Source: Eubacteriales bacterium
GTDB taxonomy: Bacteria; Bacillota_A; Clostridia; Christensenellales; Aristaeellaceae
Direction: 5' to 3'
Length of the DNA: 12,925 bases
Assembly (NCBI GenBank): GCA_028692205.1
Contig: JAQUXV010000015.1
Coordinates: 6,099-19,023 of the forward strand
A model generated the notes under the pieces. It made no database searches. It was not told the origin of the DNA and worked only from the letters and a program-made list of their open reading frames with translations. Positions 5,807 through 12,925 of this stretch are shown here, piece by piece; position 1 is the stretch's first letter; each line of letters begins with the position of its first letter. Made by a program: the position numbers and the translations under genes.

Positions 5807-7107
5807 TGCGATGGTAAGAACGTCGTAACGAACGACAGAACAGCGAATACAATCACCGTCATCGCACGGGAGGTAAAAAACAGGTGGCTATAGGTATGGT
5901 TGGCTGTGAAAGCGTACCAGATAAGCGGAAGCAGTGCCGACAGGAGCAGCGCAACGCGACTTGTGCGGAACGTGGAGGAGGTTCGGGTGGGCGATTTCCG
6001 AACCTTTCGCTGCGACAGCCAAAGCCATAGCCCGTAGCCAACAGCGGCCAGCCCGGCAACGAACAGGTATGCGCGCTTTTTGAAAACATTCAAGATGGAA
6101 CCCAAGAGCGCAAAATAACCGATAGACTCGCTTTTTGCTACATGGGAGCTGCGCTGGCTGATTTTCGCAATCAGGTTGGGAATGAACCATTGATCCTGCC
6201 CCAGCAGTGCCGCAAGCGCCCATTTTCCCGCCCACATGCCGAAATACCCGGCCAGCCATGCGCCAAGGCAAACGACCAGCTCCCAAACGGCTTTCCCGCG
6301 GCTTTTCGCCGGATGCAGCAGCAACAGCGTGATGAACGGCATGCCGAAGGAAGCGATGGGGTAGGTGAGATAATCGAAATAACTGGTCGCCATGCCGACC
6401 AGCAGGAAAAAGGCCACTCTGGAGAAACGCGTTCGCGCGAGGCGCGGGGCGTATAAAAGCAGAATCATCGCAACCAGAAAAACGGTGTAGATTACGGAAA
6501 ACTGCAGCGAAAAACCTGTGATTGCCGGTGTAATGCAAACCAGAGCCAAAAGGAACGCCGGCGTATAGCGCGTTAGCCCGCGGCGGCAGAAGCCGACCAC
6601 TGCCGCGCCCAGCAGCATCAGCTGCACAACCATTTGCAGCATCCGGATATCCATATAGCTAAGGCAGCTCAGCAGCGGTTTCAGAAAGAGCAGATACCCG
6701 TGCCAATAGCGGGCGATGGGCACGCTGGTCAGCGTTTCCGTGCCGGTTTGCCCGTAGGCGAGCAGCGCGGGGTAGCAACGGCCGCCAAGCATGTAGGTGG
6801 CGCTGTCGATGACCTGCTGCATCAGCGGAGCGTCGCTTTCGTGGGCGGCGACAAGCAGCATATTCGCGTCGGTGCTGTTATCCAGCTGCGTGGTCACATA
6901 GCCTTTCACCAACTGCTCATAGGCAATTTCTCCCGTTGCCCAGGAACCGTCCATCGATTGCACGGAAAGCTTTACGTTTTCAGCAATGGGGTCCACCGGA
7001 AGCGCGTAGACCGCAATCAGCAGCAGAAAGCCGATCACGATTCCGCAAACCAGTATCAGCGCCAAACGAAGCATTTTACGACACGTGGCGCGTAGGGCCA
7101 TCTTCAT
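5794..7107 (-). CDS. Polytopic membrane protein, possibly GT-C-like
   Basis: A 437-residue integral membrane protein of unknown function. After a short basic N-terminus, the first membrane segment spans about 14-36. It is followed by a large, probably extracytoplasmic loop (37-135), then a run of roughly eight to ten hydrophobic helices, with a basic cytoplasmic-looking stretch at 366-384 before the last two. This layout, plus RYWHGYLLFLKPLL (133-146) right after the loop and SYFDYLTYP (242-250), recalls GT-C glycosyltransferases that use polyprenyl-phosphate sugars, but no diagnostic catalytic motif settles this. ATG 7107 is supported by GGAGGA 6 nt upstream. That SD starts directly after the stop of the preceding glycosyltransferase gene (12-nt gap), so the two are very likely co-transcribed and perhaps translationally coupled. 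Alternatives are a YfhO-like protein or a structural membrane protein of an envelope-glycan pathway. Confidence 0.7.
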   Translation of the reverse strand: MKMALRATCRKMLRLALILVCGIVIGFLLLIAVYALPVDPIAENVKLSVQSMDGSWATGEIAYEQLVKGYVTTQLDNSTDANMLLVAAHESDAPLMQQVIDSATYMLGGRCYPALLAYGQTGTETLTSVPIARYWHGYLLFLKPLLSCLSYMDIRMLQMVVQLMLLGAAVVGFCRRGLTRYTPAFLLALVCITPAITGFSLQFSVIYTVFLVAMILLLYAPRLARTRFSRVAFFLLVGMATSYFDYLTYPIASFGMPFITLLLLHPAKSRGKAVWELVVCLGAWLAGYFGMWAGKWALAALLGQDQWFIPNLIAKISQRSSHVAKSESIGYFALLGSILNVFKKRAYLFVAGLAAVGYGLWLWLSQRKVRKSPTRTSSTFRTSRVALLLSALLPLIWYAFTANHTYSHLFFTSRAMTVIVFAVLSFVTTFLPSQEKR

Positions 7108-7119
7108 ATAGTTTCCTCC

Positions 7120-8730
7120 TCAGGACGCGTTAACAGGTTGATAGATCACCATGATAGGCACGCCGTAGGAATACAGCGCCACAACGGGCTTCAGGGTTTC
7201 GGACGGGGAAAAGCCGTTGATGTGCGCATACGTCAGGTTGGAAAGAATATAGGCGTCGCTGTCCGATGCGTATTCCAGCACCTCGATACGATCCGAACCC
7301 AGCGCGCCCGCGGCCATTCGCAGGCCGCTTCGGGTGCTTTTATCGCTCGGCATAATCTGCAGGGTTTGCCCGTCCGTCTGGGACAGCAGCTGCCTAAGCG
7401 CGTTTTCACAGCTCACGTTCCAGTAATCCATTTCATAACGGCTTTCCAGCCCCGCGCGGGAAACGAACGGGTTGTAATAAGCATATTCATACGGATGGTT
7501 AAGCCACAGGCCTACGGCGTCAAGCGCGAGGCAGGCGGCCAGCGCAGCGGCGCCCACCCGACGCAGCGCGGGGCGTTTGCCCTGCGTGAGCTGCCTGAGG
7601 GCATATACCATCAGCAATACCATCGGCCCATAAATAAAGTAGAAGTGCCGCCAGCCGTTGTAGATAAGCGAATGCCCGACCATGCAGGCAAGCAGCGGCA
7701 CCAGCCACATCAGCGATGCCAGCCATACCAGAAAACCGTCGTCCCGCCTGAAAAACGCCAGTCTAAAACGCACGGCGCCGCGCACCGCCAACCTCTGCCC
7801 GACCAGCAACAGAAGCAACGCCCATACCGGCGTGGTAAGCGCGATCATCACGGGCAGATAATGGAACGGCAGGTTTTCGAAGGCGGCGTTAATCAGGGAA
7901 CCCTGATAGAGTATTGTGCCGTGCCAGCGGGAGAAGCCGATGGCGTTTTGGATAACGTATTTTACATACCCCAACGGATCCGGAAGCATCGCGGGGGTAA
8001 GGAGCGCATAAAACAGGACGGCGGCAGATAACGTTGCAAGAACAGTAAGCCACACTTTTGGACACAGCCGTTTTTCCAATGCCAGCCGCAGCAGAACAAA
8101 CAACCCGCAAAGAGCACACACTGCCGCGCCGATTACGCGGGTGCCGGTACACAGCGCGGTGATCAACGCGAAGGCAAGCCCGCGCGGCAGGGACGGTTTT
8201 TCGGCAAGGCGAACGGTTTGCCACATAGCCAGCAACGTCAGGCTGAGCAGGGCGATATCTTTGTTATTATAATGCGCCTCGGCGAAGATGCGCGGCGACA
8301 GCACCAGTAACAATACACCGACGCAGGCCCACGGGCGGTTAAGCCCCATTCTTCGCCCAAGCTTGTAAAGGGAGAACGCGCCCAGTATGAAAATGAGCCA
8401 GGTATACCCGCGCCAGACGGCGGAAAGCTGATTGGCGTCAATGTCGGTATTACAGGCGACAAAAAACAGGGGATAGTATAGGCATTCGCCGTGATCCCGT
8501 TCGTCGCTTTGGGAGATGGGTTGAATGTTCATGTCCTCCAGCGCGTCGCTGAATGGCGTATCCCAGGATAATCTCTCATGATACTCCATCAGCCACATGC
8601 GGAGGATGCCGATTTCGCCGTTTTCATCCCAGGAGACGCCATAGTCTGCCACAGTTGCCAGCCCGACAGCCGTAAGGGCAAGAAAAAAGAGGGCTACGAG
8701 CACCTTTCCCCTCGGTTGAAACCGACGCAT
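7120..8730 (-). CDS. GT-C fold glycosyltransferase (family 39/PMT-like membrane protein)
   Basis: A 536-residue multi-spanning membrane protein predicted to transfer a sugar from a lipid-phosphate donor on the outer face of the membrane. TM1 is at about 9-28. The first loop carries the acidic pair in GVSWDENGE (Asp35-Glu36), where GT-C enzymes keep their catalytic or metal-binding acid. Next come SPRIFAEAHYNNKD (145-158), many hydrophobic helices and the late motif NGWRHFYFIYGP (358-369). A soluble-looking C-terminal part follows NHPYEYAYYNPF (411-422) and contains RYEMDYWNVS. These signatures recur in GT39-like proteins annotated as dolichol- or undecaprenyl-phosphate sugar transferases. The acceptor is unknown. 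ATG 8730 has GGAGAGG only at the long distance of about 13 nt, so its translation may be weak. It is first in a two-gene unit with the polytopic membrane protein. No clear promoter was seen in the 99 nt upstream, so transcription may come through from the acyl-CoA ligase gene. Confidence 0.8.
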   Translation of the reverse strand: MRRFQPRGKVLVALFFLALTAVGLATVADYGVSWDENGEIGILRMWLMEYHERLSWDTPFSDALEDMNIQPISQSDERDHGECLYYPLFFVACNTDIDANQLSAVWRGYTWLIFILGAFSLYKLGRRMGLNRPWACVGVLLLVLSPRIFAEAHYNNKDIALLSLTLLAMWQTVRLAEKPSLPRGLAFALITALCTGTRVIGAAVCALCGLFVLLRLALEKRLCPKVWLTVLATLSAAVLFYALLTPAMLPDPLGYVKYVIQNAIGFSRWHGTILYQGSLINAAFENLPFHYLPVMIALTTPVWALLLLLVGQRLAVRGAVRFRLAFFRRDDGFLVWLASLMWLVPLLACMVGHSLIYNGWRHFYFIYGPMVLLMVYALRQLTQGKRPALRRVGAAALAACLALDAVGLWLNHPYEYAYYNPFVSRAGLESRYEMDYWNVSCENALRQLLSQTDGQTLQIMPSDKSTRSGLRMAAGALGSDRIEVLEYASDSDAYILSNLTYAHINGFSPSETLKPVVALYSYGVPIMVIYQPVNAS

Positions 8731-8762
8731 CAGGTAATCGCACCCTCTCCATAGCGGAATGG

Positions 8763-8808
8763 GCCGCCGGTGACTGCGGCGACAATTCCGTATTGCTTGT
8801 CCGGCGGC
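8763..8808 (-). other. GC-rich inverted repeat between acyl-CoA ligase and glycosyltransferase genes
   Basis: GCCGCCGG (8763-8770) and CCGGCGGC (8801-8808) are perfect 8-bp arms around 30 nt. On the minus strand no U-tract follows. The hairpin could attenuate read-through from the ligase gene or protect mRNA ends, or may be chance in GC-rich DNA. Confidence 0.3.
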
Positions 8809-8829
8809 GCTGCCGTACAGCCGGATCCG

Positions 8830-10464
8830 TTATTTTGTCGATTGTATTTCCACCAGATGGCCCGCGCCGTAGCGCTCCCGCAGCTTCGGCTTTTCAATCT
8901 TACCGGTCGGGTTGCGCGGCACTTCCGCGAAGATGATTTTGCGCGGGCGTTTATAACGCGGCAATTCCAGGCAGAAATCCTGCACTTCGGATTCGGCCAT
9001 GCTTTCGCCGGTCTTGACCTCGATGATCGCCGCGGCGATTTCACCCAGCCGCTCGTCCGGCATCCCGATCACGGCGACATCCTTGATCTTCGGGTTCGCG
9101 CGCAGAAAATCCTCTATCTGCACGGGATAAAGGTTCTCGCCGCCGCTGATGATAACGTCCTTCTTGCGGTCGACCAGATAGATAAAACCATCCTCATCGC
9201 GGCGCGCCATATCGCCCGTGCGTAGCCAATCGCCTTTGAGCACCTCGGCGGTGGCCTGCGGGTTCTTATAATAGCACTTCATCACGCCGGGGCCGCGAAC
9301 GGCCAGTTCGCCAACGTCGCCGGAATCAACGTCCCGCATCTGATCATCCACAATACGGGTTTCCCACAGGTAGCCCGCCTTGCCGATCGCGCCGACTTTG
9401 TGCACGTTTTCCACGCCCAGATGCACACAACCCGGCCCGATGGACTCGCTCAAGCCGTAATTGGTGTCGTACTCCTGATGGGGAAACACTTTCAGCCAGC
9501 GATTGATGAGGCTGGGGGGCACCGGCTGCGCGCCCACGTGCATCAGCCGCCACTGGGAAAGCTTGTAATCGTTCAGCCGGATCTCCCCGCGGTCCACGCT
9601 GTCCAGTATATCCTGCACCCACGGCACCAGCAGCCACACGATGGTTGCCTTTTCGTCGGATACGGCCTGCAGTACCCACGACGGCTTTACGCCGCGCAGC
9701 AGCACCGCTTTGCCGCCGGTGATCAGGCTGCCGAACCAGTGCATTTTCGCGCCGGTGTGGTACAGGGGCGGAATGCAGAGGAACACGTCGTCCTTGGTTT
9801 GCCCGTGGTGCTTCTGCTCGGTAAGGCAAGCGCTTACCAGCGCCTGCTGGCTGTGCAGAATGGCCTTGGGGAAGCCGGTTGTGCCGGAGGAAAAATAGAT
9901 GGCGGCATCGTCGTCCTCCAGCAGTTCCACAGCGGGCGCGGTGGAGGAGCAGTAGCCGATATAGCTTTCAAAGTTATCGGCAAACGCGGGCGTATCGTCG
10001 CCCACAAAAAAGAAATGGCGAATGTTACCCAGCCGCTTTATCACCTGCTCAACGCGGCCCACGAATTCTGGCCCTGTAACCAACACGGTCGCGTCGGACA
10101 AATCCAGACAGTAGGCGATTTCTTCCGCCGTATAGCGGAAGTTCATGGGTACGGCCAGCGCGCCGGTTTTCAGAATGCCAAAGTAGATGGGCAGCCATTC
10201 CAGACAGTTCATCAACAGAACGGCGACCTTATCGCCTTTCCGAACGCCCCGTGAAAGCAGAAGGTTAGCAAAACGGTTGGCCTGCCGGTCGAACTCGCGC
10301 CAGGTCAGTTCACGGCGGAATTTGCCGCCCGAGGCGGACTCGATCAGGTTATATTCCCGCCAGGTAACGGTGTGATCCGGCTGCAGCGCGGGGTTGATTT
10401 CCACCAGCGCTACGCCGTCGGGGCGGATACGCGCGTTCTTCTCCAGAAAGTCGGTAATTACCAT
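8830..10464 (-). CDS. AMP-forming acyl-CoA ligase (fatty-acid--CoA ligase-like)
   Basis: A 544-residue adenylate-forming enzyme that activates a carboxylic acid with ATP and joins it to CoA. The P-loop motif is FSSGTTGFPKA (191-201), the A5 motif YGLSES (336-341) and the A7 motif LRTGD (414-418). The hinge region is DRKKDVIISGGENLYP (432-447), and the catalytic Lys of the C-terminal domain is in NPTGKIEK (Lys522). The length is that of medium/long-chain acyl-CoA ligases; the acyl substrate cannot be read from sequence. The N-terminus has two similar blocks (TWREYNLIE at 34-42 and TWREFDRQA at 54-62), seen from memory in some clostridial and syntroph ligases. ATG 10464 has GGGAGGA 7 nt upstream, and a consensus promoter precedes it. 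Codons 1-5 contain the palindrome GGTAATTACC. No other fatty-acid or CoA gene is adjacent, so its pathway is unclear. Confidence 0.9.
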   Translation of the reverse strand: MVITDFLEKNARIRPDGVALVEINPALQPDHTVTWREYNLIESASGGKFRRELTWREFDRQANRFANLLLSRGVRKGDKVAVLLMNCLEWLPIYFGILKTGALAVPMNFRYTAEEIAYCLDLSDATVLVTGPEFVGRVEQVIKRLGNIRHFFFVGDDTPAFADNFESYIGYCSSTAPAVELLEDDDAAIYFSSGTTGFPKAILHSQQALVSACLTEQKHHGQTKDDVFLCIPPLYHTGAKMHWFGSLITGGKAVLLRGVKPSWVLQAVSDEKATIVWLLVPWVQDILDSVDRGEIRLNDYKLSQWRLMHVGAQPVPPSLINRWLKVFPHQEYDTNYGLSESIGPGCVHLGVENVHKVGAIGKAGYLWETRIVDDQMRDVDSGDVGELAVRGPGVMKCYYKNPQATAEVLKGDWLRTGDMARRDEDGFIYLVDRKKDVIISGGENLYPVQIEDFLRANPKIKDVAVIGMPDERLGEIAAAIIEVKTGESMAESEVQDFCLELPRYKRPRKIIFAEVPRNPTGKIEKPKLRERYGAGHLVEIQSTK

Positions 10465-10516
10465 CCAATTTTCCTCCCTACCGGTCTACCATACTACTGA
10501 GTTAAATCTATCCCGT

Positions 10517-10545
10517 ATTATAAATCCGCGGGTTTGCCTTGTCAA
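10517..10545 (-). promoter_or_regulatory. Consensus sigma-A promoter of the acyl-CoA ligase gene
   Basis: Read on the minus strand, TTGACA (10545-10540) and TATAAT (10522-10517) match the consensus at all twelve positions with a 17-bp spacer. The start site should be near 10510, giving a leader of about 46 nt with GGGAGGA before the ATG. The promoter lies in the 91-nt gap after rpe, so the ligase is a new transcription unit. Such a perfect match suggests strong expression or a need for a repressor. The leader contains GGTAGACCGGTAG, an imperfect repeat of GGTAG, but no known operator was recognised. Confidence 0.9.
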
Positions 10546-10555
10546 CGCGAGGGCG

Positions 10556-11194
10556 TCAGCGCTTGATGGCGTGTACCTTGCGCGTCAGCTCCGCAGGATC
10601 GTCGGCTTTGAAAAACGCGGTGCCCATGACCAGCGTATCCGCGCCCACGTCGGCCAGCTGCTGCGCGTTTTGCAGGCTCACGCCGCCGTCCACTTCGATT
10701 TCCCCGGTGAAGCCCATTTCGCGCAGCGCGCGGATTTTATACAGCATATCGGGCTGGAACTGCTGGCCGCCGAAGCCCGGTTCCACCGTCATCACCAGCA
10801 CCAGATCCAGCGTCGGCAGATATTCCTGCAGCTCCTGCGCGGGCGTTGCGGGCTTAAGGGAAGCGCCCGCCTTCAGCCCAAGCGCCCGAATGCGGGAGAT
10901 GGACTCGGCAAAGTGCTCGGCCTCCACATGCACGGTGATGCCGTTCGCGCCGTTTTTCGCAAAGATATCCACATATTTCAGGGGGTCGATCAACATCAGG
11001 TGAACGTCAAAAAACAGGTCGTTCTCCGCTTTCATATCCTTCAGCAGCGCGGGGCCGAAAGAGATGTTGGGCACGAAAACGCCGTCCATAACGTCGAAAT
11101 GCACATAGTCGCAGCCGGCGTCGGCGATTTTCCGCGCCGCTTCGGCAATCCTCGTGGTATCCGCCGCCAGAATCGACGGCGCAAGTTTACACAT
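10556..11194 (-). CDS. rpe: Ribulose-phosphate 3-epimerase
   Basis: Cytosolic TIM-barrel enzyme of the pentose phosphate pathway that interconverts ribulose 5-phosphate and xylulose 5-phosphate. It is 212 residues, the normal length. Metal ligands and catalytic acids are in place: HFDVMDG (His32, Asp34), DVHLM (His65) and EVDGG (Asp169). The phosphate-binding segments TVEPGFGGQ (136-144) and VMGTAFF (189-195) are also present. SLKPATP (112-118) has Lys where Asn is usual. The gene overlaps the end of rsgA by 8 nt (ATGTGTAA), and its SD GGAGGA is inside the last rsgA codons, so translation is coupled. The order prkC, rsgA, rpe is classic for Firmicutes. The thiamine pyrophosphokinase gene that often follows is absent. 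Confidence 0.97.
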   Translation of the reverse strand: MCKLAPSILAADTTRIAEAARKIADAGCDYVHFDVMDGVFVPNISFGPALLKDMKAENDLFFDVHLMLIDPLKYVDIFAKNGANGITVHVEAEHFAESISRIRALGLKAGASLKPATPAQELQEYLPTLDLVLVMTVEPGFGGQQFQPDMLYKIRALREMGFTGEIEVDGGVSLQNAQQLADVGADTLVMGTAFFKADDPAELTRKVHAIKR

Positions 11195-12074
11195 AACGGT
11201 TCCTCCAGGTTTGTTTTACTTGTTCCAGCAATTGATGATAGCGTTCCACCCGCGCACTGGAAAGCTCGCCGTTTTGAACGGCGGCAAGCACCGCGCAGCC
11301 CGGCTCGCTGAGGTGATAACAGGGCTGGAAACGGCACTCGCCCTCGTAAGGCGCAAAATCGGGATACGCGTCCTTCAGCAGCACGGGTTCCATAGGCTCC
11401 CACAATTCCAGCAGGCTGAACCCCGCCGTATCCAGCACGCGAAGGCCGTTGCCGAACAGCAGCTCGGCGTGGCGTGTAGTGTTTTTACCGCGGGCGATCT
11501 TTCGGCTGATTTCGCCGGATTCCAACGCAAGGCCGGTCAGGCGGCTGATGAGCGTGCTCTTACCCACGCCGCTTTGCCCGGCAAAACAGCAGATGCCGTC
11601 TTTCAGCGCGTCGGCGAGGGCGGTGAGGCCGTAGCCGGTATTCGCGCTCACTTCCAGAATGCGCACGTCCGCGTTGGCGTATTCCGTGCGGATACGCTCC
11701 GCCAGCGAAGGGTCCAGCTCCCGCTTGTTCACCGTCAGCACCGGCGTAATATTCTGCTGCCTTGCCATCACCAGCATGGTGTCGATCATTATCAGGTCCG
11801 GCGCGGGCTCGGGCGCGAGTACGAAGATCAGGTAGCCGACGTTGGCTACCGGAGGCCGCACCAGCTCATTTTTACGAGGTAAAATCTCCTCAATCCAGCC
11901 GTGTTCCTCGCCCTCGCCGGGGGTAAAACGGATGTCGTCGCCCACCATCGGGGTAATGTGCTGCCGCCGAAACGCGCCCTTGGCGCGCAGCACAGAAACG
12001 TCGCCCTGTTCGTCGCGCGCGTAGTACAGACCGCCAAGCCCCTTGACGATCACGCCTGTGCGGGAAGAAATCAT
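11187..12074 (-). CDS. rsgA: Ribosome small subunit-dependent GTPase RsgA
   Basis: A circularly permuted GTPase (295 residues) that binds late 30S precursors and helps final maturation near the decoding site. An N-terminal OB fold (about 1-70, with TPMVGDDIRF) is followed by the permuted G motifs: G4 VNKRE (115-119), G5-like VSAN (142-145), G1 GQSGVGKST (166-174), G2 TTRH (199-202) and G3 DTAGF (215-219). The C-terminal zinc finger is complete: Cys247, Cys252, His254 and Cys260 in CRFQPCYHLSEPGC. The length is normal. The start ATG 12074 overlaps the stop of the upstream kinase gene as ATGA, and the 3' end overlaps rpe by 8 nt, so all three genes are coupled. In Firmicutes RsgA is a reported substrate or partner of PrkC-type kinases, which fits the linkage. 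Confidence 0.97.
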   Translation of the reverse strand: MISSRTGVIVKGLGGLYYARDEQGDVSVLRAKGAFRRQHITPMVGDDIRFTPGEGEEHGWIEEILPRKNELVRPPVANVGYLIFVLAPEPAPDLIMIDTMLVMARQQNITPVLTVNKRELDPSLAERIRTEYANADVRILEVSANTGYGLTALADALKDGICCFAGQSGVGKSTLISRLTGLALESGEISRKIARGKNTTRHAELLFGNGLRVLDTAGFSLLELWEPMEPVLLKDAYPDFAPYEGECRFQPCYHLSEPGCAVLAAVQNGELSSARVERYHQLLEQVKQTWRNRYV

Positions 12075-12925
12075 TGCAGGTCTACCTCCCGCTCGGCAAT
12101 CAGCTCGCCGTTCAGGTATGCGCGGCAGGTGAGGGAACCCGAGATGCTGGAGCTAACGGGAATAATAACGGCGTAATCGCCTCCGGCAGTGGTCATACCG
12201 CTGTACTGTTCCACCTCGGTATTGTTTTCAATCAGCGTTACCCGCAGCGGCACGCTTTCATCGCCCGCGGGAATATCGATGTCCATATCGGCGTGGTAGG
12301 GCTTGCTCTTTGCGCCGACGGTGAGGGAAACCTGCGTATCCAGCACGGCCATGGTGCCTGCCGCGGGGGTTTGCGCCAGCACCTTGCCGATCTGGTCGTC
12401 CGACGCGTCGCCGTAGACCACCTTGCCTTCGACGAGATTGTTTTCCTTCAAAAGCTGAACGGCGTCCTCATACACCTGCCCGGTAAGGTCCGGCACCAGC
12501 GTGCTGCCGCCGGAGAGTGTGACCTCGATTTCCTCGCCCGCCACACAGGCTTCGCCCTCCTCGGGATTCTGGGCAATAACAGTGTCGACAGGTTCGGTGG
12601 ACGGGCTTTTGGAAACGACCATGCTCAGCCCCTTTTCTTTCAGTTTGGCGGCGGCGGCATCCCGCGTTAACCCCATCAGGCCGGGGGTGGTGAGGCGCGC
12701 GGGCCCGAGGCTGATGGTAACGACAATGCTGTCGCCTTTGCGCATTTCCGCGTCGGACTGTGGCGTTTGCGAAATCACAGTGCCTTCCGGCGCTTTGTCG
12801 TGGTTAATTTCCGTTTTTTGCAGGTTCAGCCCTTCACGCTTTACCAGCGTCTGCGCTTCCTCCACCGTCAGCCCGACCAGATCGGGGGCGACGGCGCTGT
12901 CCGTAACGGAATGGTAGATGGTGAT
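12071..12925 (-). CDS. prkC: Ser/Thr protein kinase PrkC-type, C-terminal PASTA region (5' end outside window)
   Basis: Only the extracellular C-terminal part is in the window (284 codons). The frame is open to the right edge, so the GTG at 12865 is internal and not the start. Three PASTA repeats can be read. The first starts APDLVGLTVEEAQTLVKREG and ends with VTISLG. The second starts TTPGLMGLTRDAAAAKL. The third starts LVPDLTGQVYEDAVQLL and ends near SLTVGAK. The segment before the first looks like the end of another repeat. A final ~85-residue beta-rich domain follows, as in some PrkC proteins with an Ig-like cap. PASTA repeats bind muropeptides and lipid II, and they tell the cytosolic kinase about cell-wall state. 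The kinase and transmembrane parts are not visible; the assignment rests on the repeats and on the following rsgA and rpe. A penicillin-binding protein with PASTA repeats is the alternative but fits this context poorly. The gene overlaps rsgA by 4 nt. Confidence 0.88.
   Translation of the reverse strand: MTIYHSVTDSAVAPDLVGLTVEEAQTLVKREGLNLQKTEINHDKAPEGTVISQTPQSDAEMRKGDSIVVTISLGPARLTTPGLMGLTRDAAAAKLKEKGLSMVVSKSPSTEPVDTVIAQNPEEGEACVAGEEIEVTLSGGSTLVPDLTGQVYEDAVQLLKENNLVEGKVVYGDASDDQIGKVLAQTPAAGTMAVLDTQVSLTVGAKSKPYHADMDIDIPAGDESVPLRVTLIENNTEVEQYSGMTTAGGDYAVIIPVSSSISGSLTCRAYLNGELIAEREVDLQ

Noticed and set aside
7138..8031. Plus-strand frame (297 codons) opposite the GT-C glycosyltransferase
   Set aside because: No domain, composition of a reversed membrane protein (His/Gln/Arg-rich), and fully contained in a gene with clear signatures.
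9400..10254. Long plus-strand frame (284 codons) opposite the acyl-CoA ligase
   Set aside because: Antisense shadow of a well-supported gene with all family motifs. The peptide is rich in His, Gln and Arg with no recognisable domain, as expected from reversing GC-rich codons.
10394..11882. Plus-strand frames opposite rpe and rsgA
   Set aside because: Both minus-strand genes are unmistakable; the opposing frames have no motifs or RBS support.

Overview
The window looks like a stretch of chromosome from a G+C-rich member of the Clostridia (Oscillospiraceae or Christensenellaceae-like, inferred). Three things suggest this. Two gene neighbourhoods are typical of Firmicutes: mtaB–HIT–rpsU on the left, and prkC–rsgA–rpe on the right. 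The start regions have strong GGAGG-type ribosome binding sites with occasional GTG and TTG starts. Finally, Rho carries a long low-complexity N-terminal insert. Most of it is ordinary core genome. I see no transposase, phage module, CRISPR array, tRNA or rRNA.

Left part, plus strand (1-5576). The 3' portion of mtaB (tRNA methylthiotransferase) runs off the left edge and is followed by a HIT-family hydrolase gene with its own strong RBS. A clear promoter and GTG start then give rpsU, a 57-residue ribosomal protein S21 gene, closed by a near-perfect intrinsic terminator. About 430 bases of AT-richer DNA without a convincing gene follow. This stretch ends in a second good promoter, with a palindrome across its -10, that drives a TRM11/RlmL-like SAM methyltransferase whose best start is a GTG at 2356. 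Next is rho: a Rho_N domain, about 240 residues of disordered Q/P/R/Y/G-rich insert, a cold-shock RNA-binding domain and the ATPase. The ATPase has non-standard residues in the Walker A and Q-loop regions. A long hairpin ends the gene.

Right part, minus strand (12925 down to 5794). The C-terminal PASTA region of a PrkC-type Ser/Thr kinase enters from the right edge. It overlaps rsgA (ribosome-assembly GTPase) by 4 nt, and rsgA overlaps rpe (ribulose-phosphate epimerase) by 8 nt, so the three form a translationally coupled operon. A consensus promoter (TTGACA, 17 bp, TATAAT) then starts an acyl-CoA ligase gene. Downstream lie two multi-spanning membrane protein genes separated by 12 nt. The first is a GT-C-fold glycosyltransferase; the second is an unassigned polytopic protein that may share that architecture. 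This unit converges on rho, and the shared intergenic region holds the long hairpin, which could terminate transcription from both sides.

Most of the window is about translation and RNA: tRNA thiomethylation, S21, RsgA, a probable RNA methyltransferase and Rho. PrkC links this to cell-wall sensing, and the GT-C pair suggests envelope glycan or lipid-linked sugar work. The item most worth a second look is the unusual Rho protein. No clearly new multi-gene system is evident.
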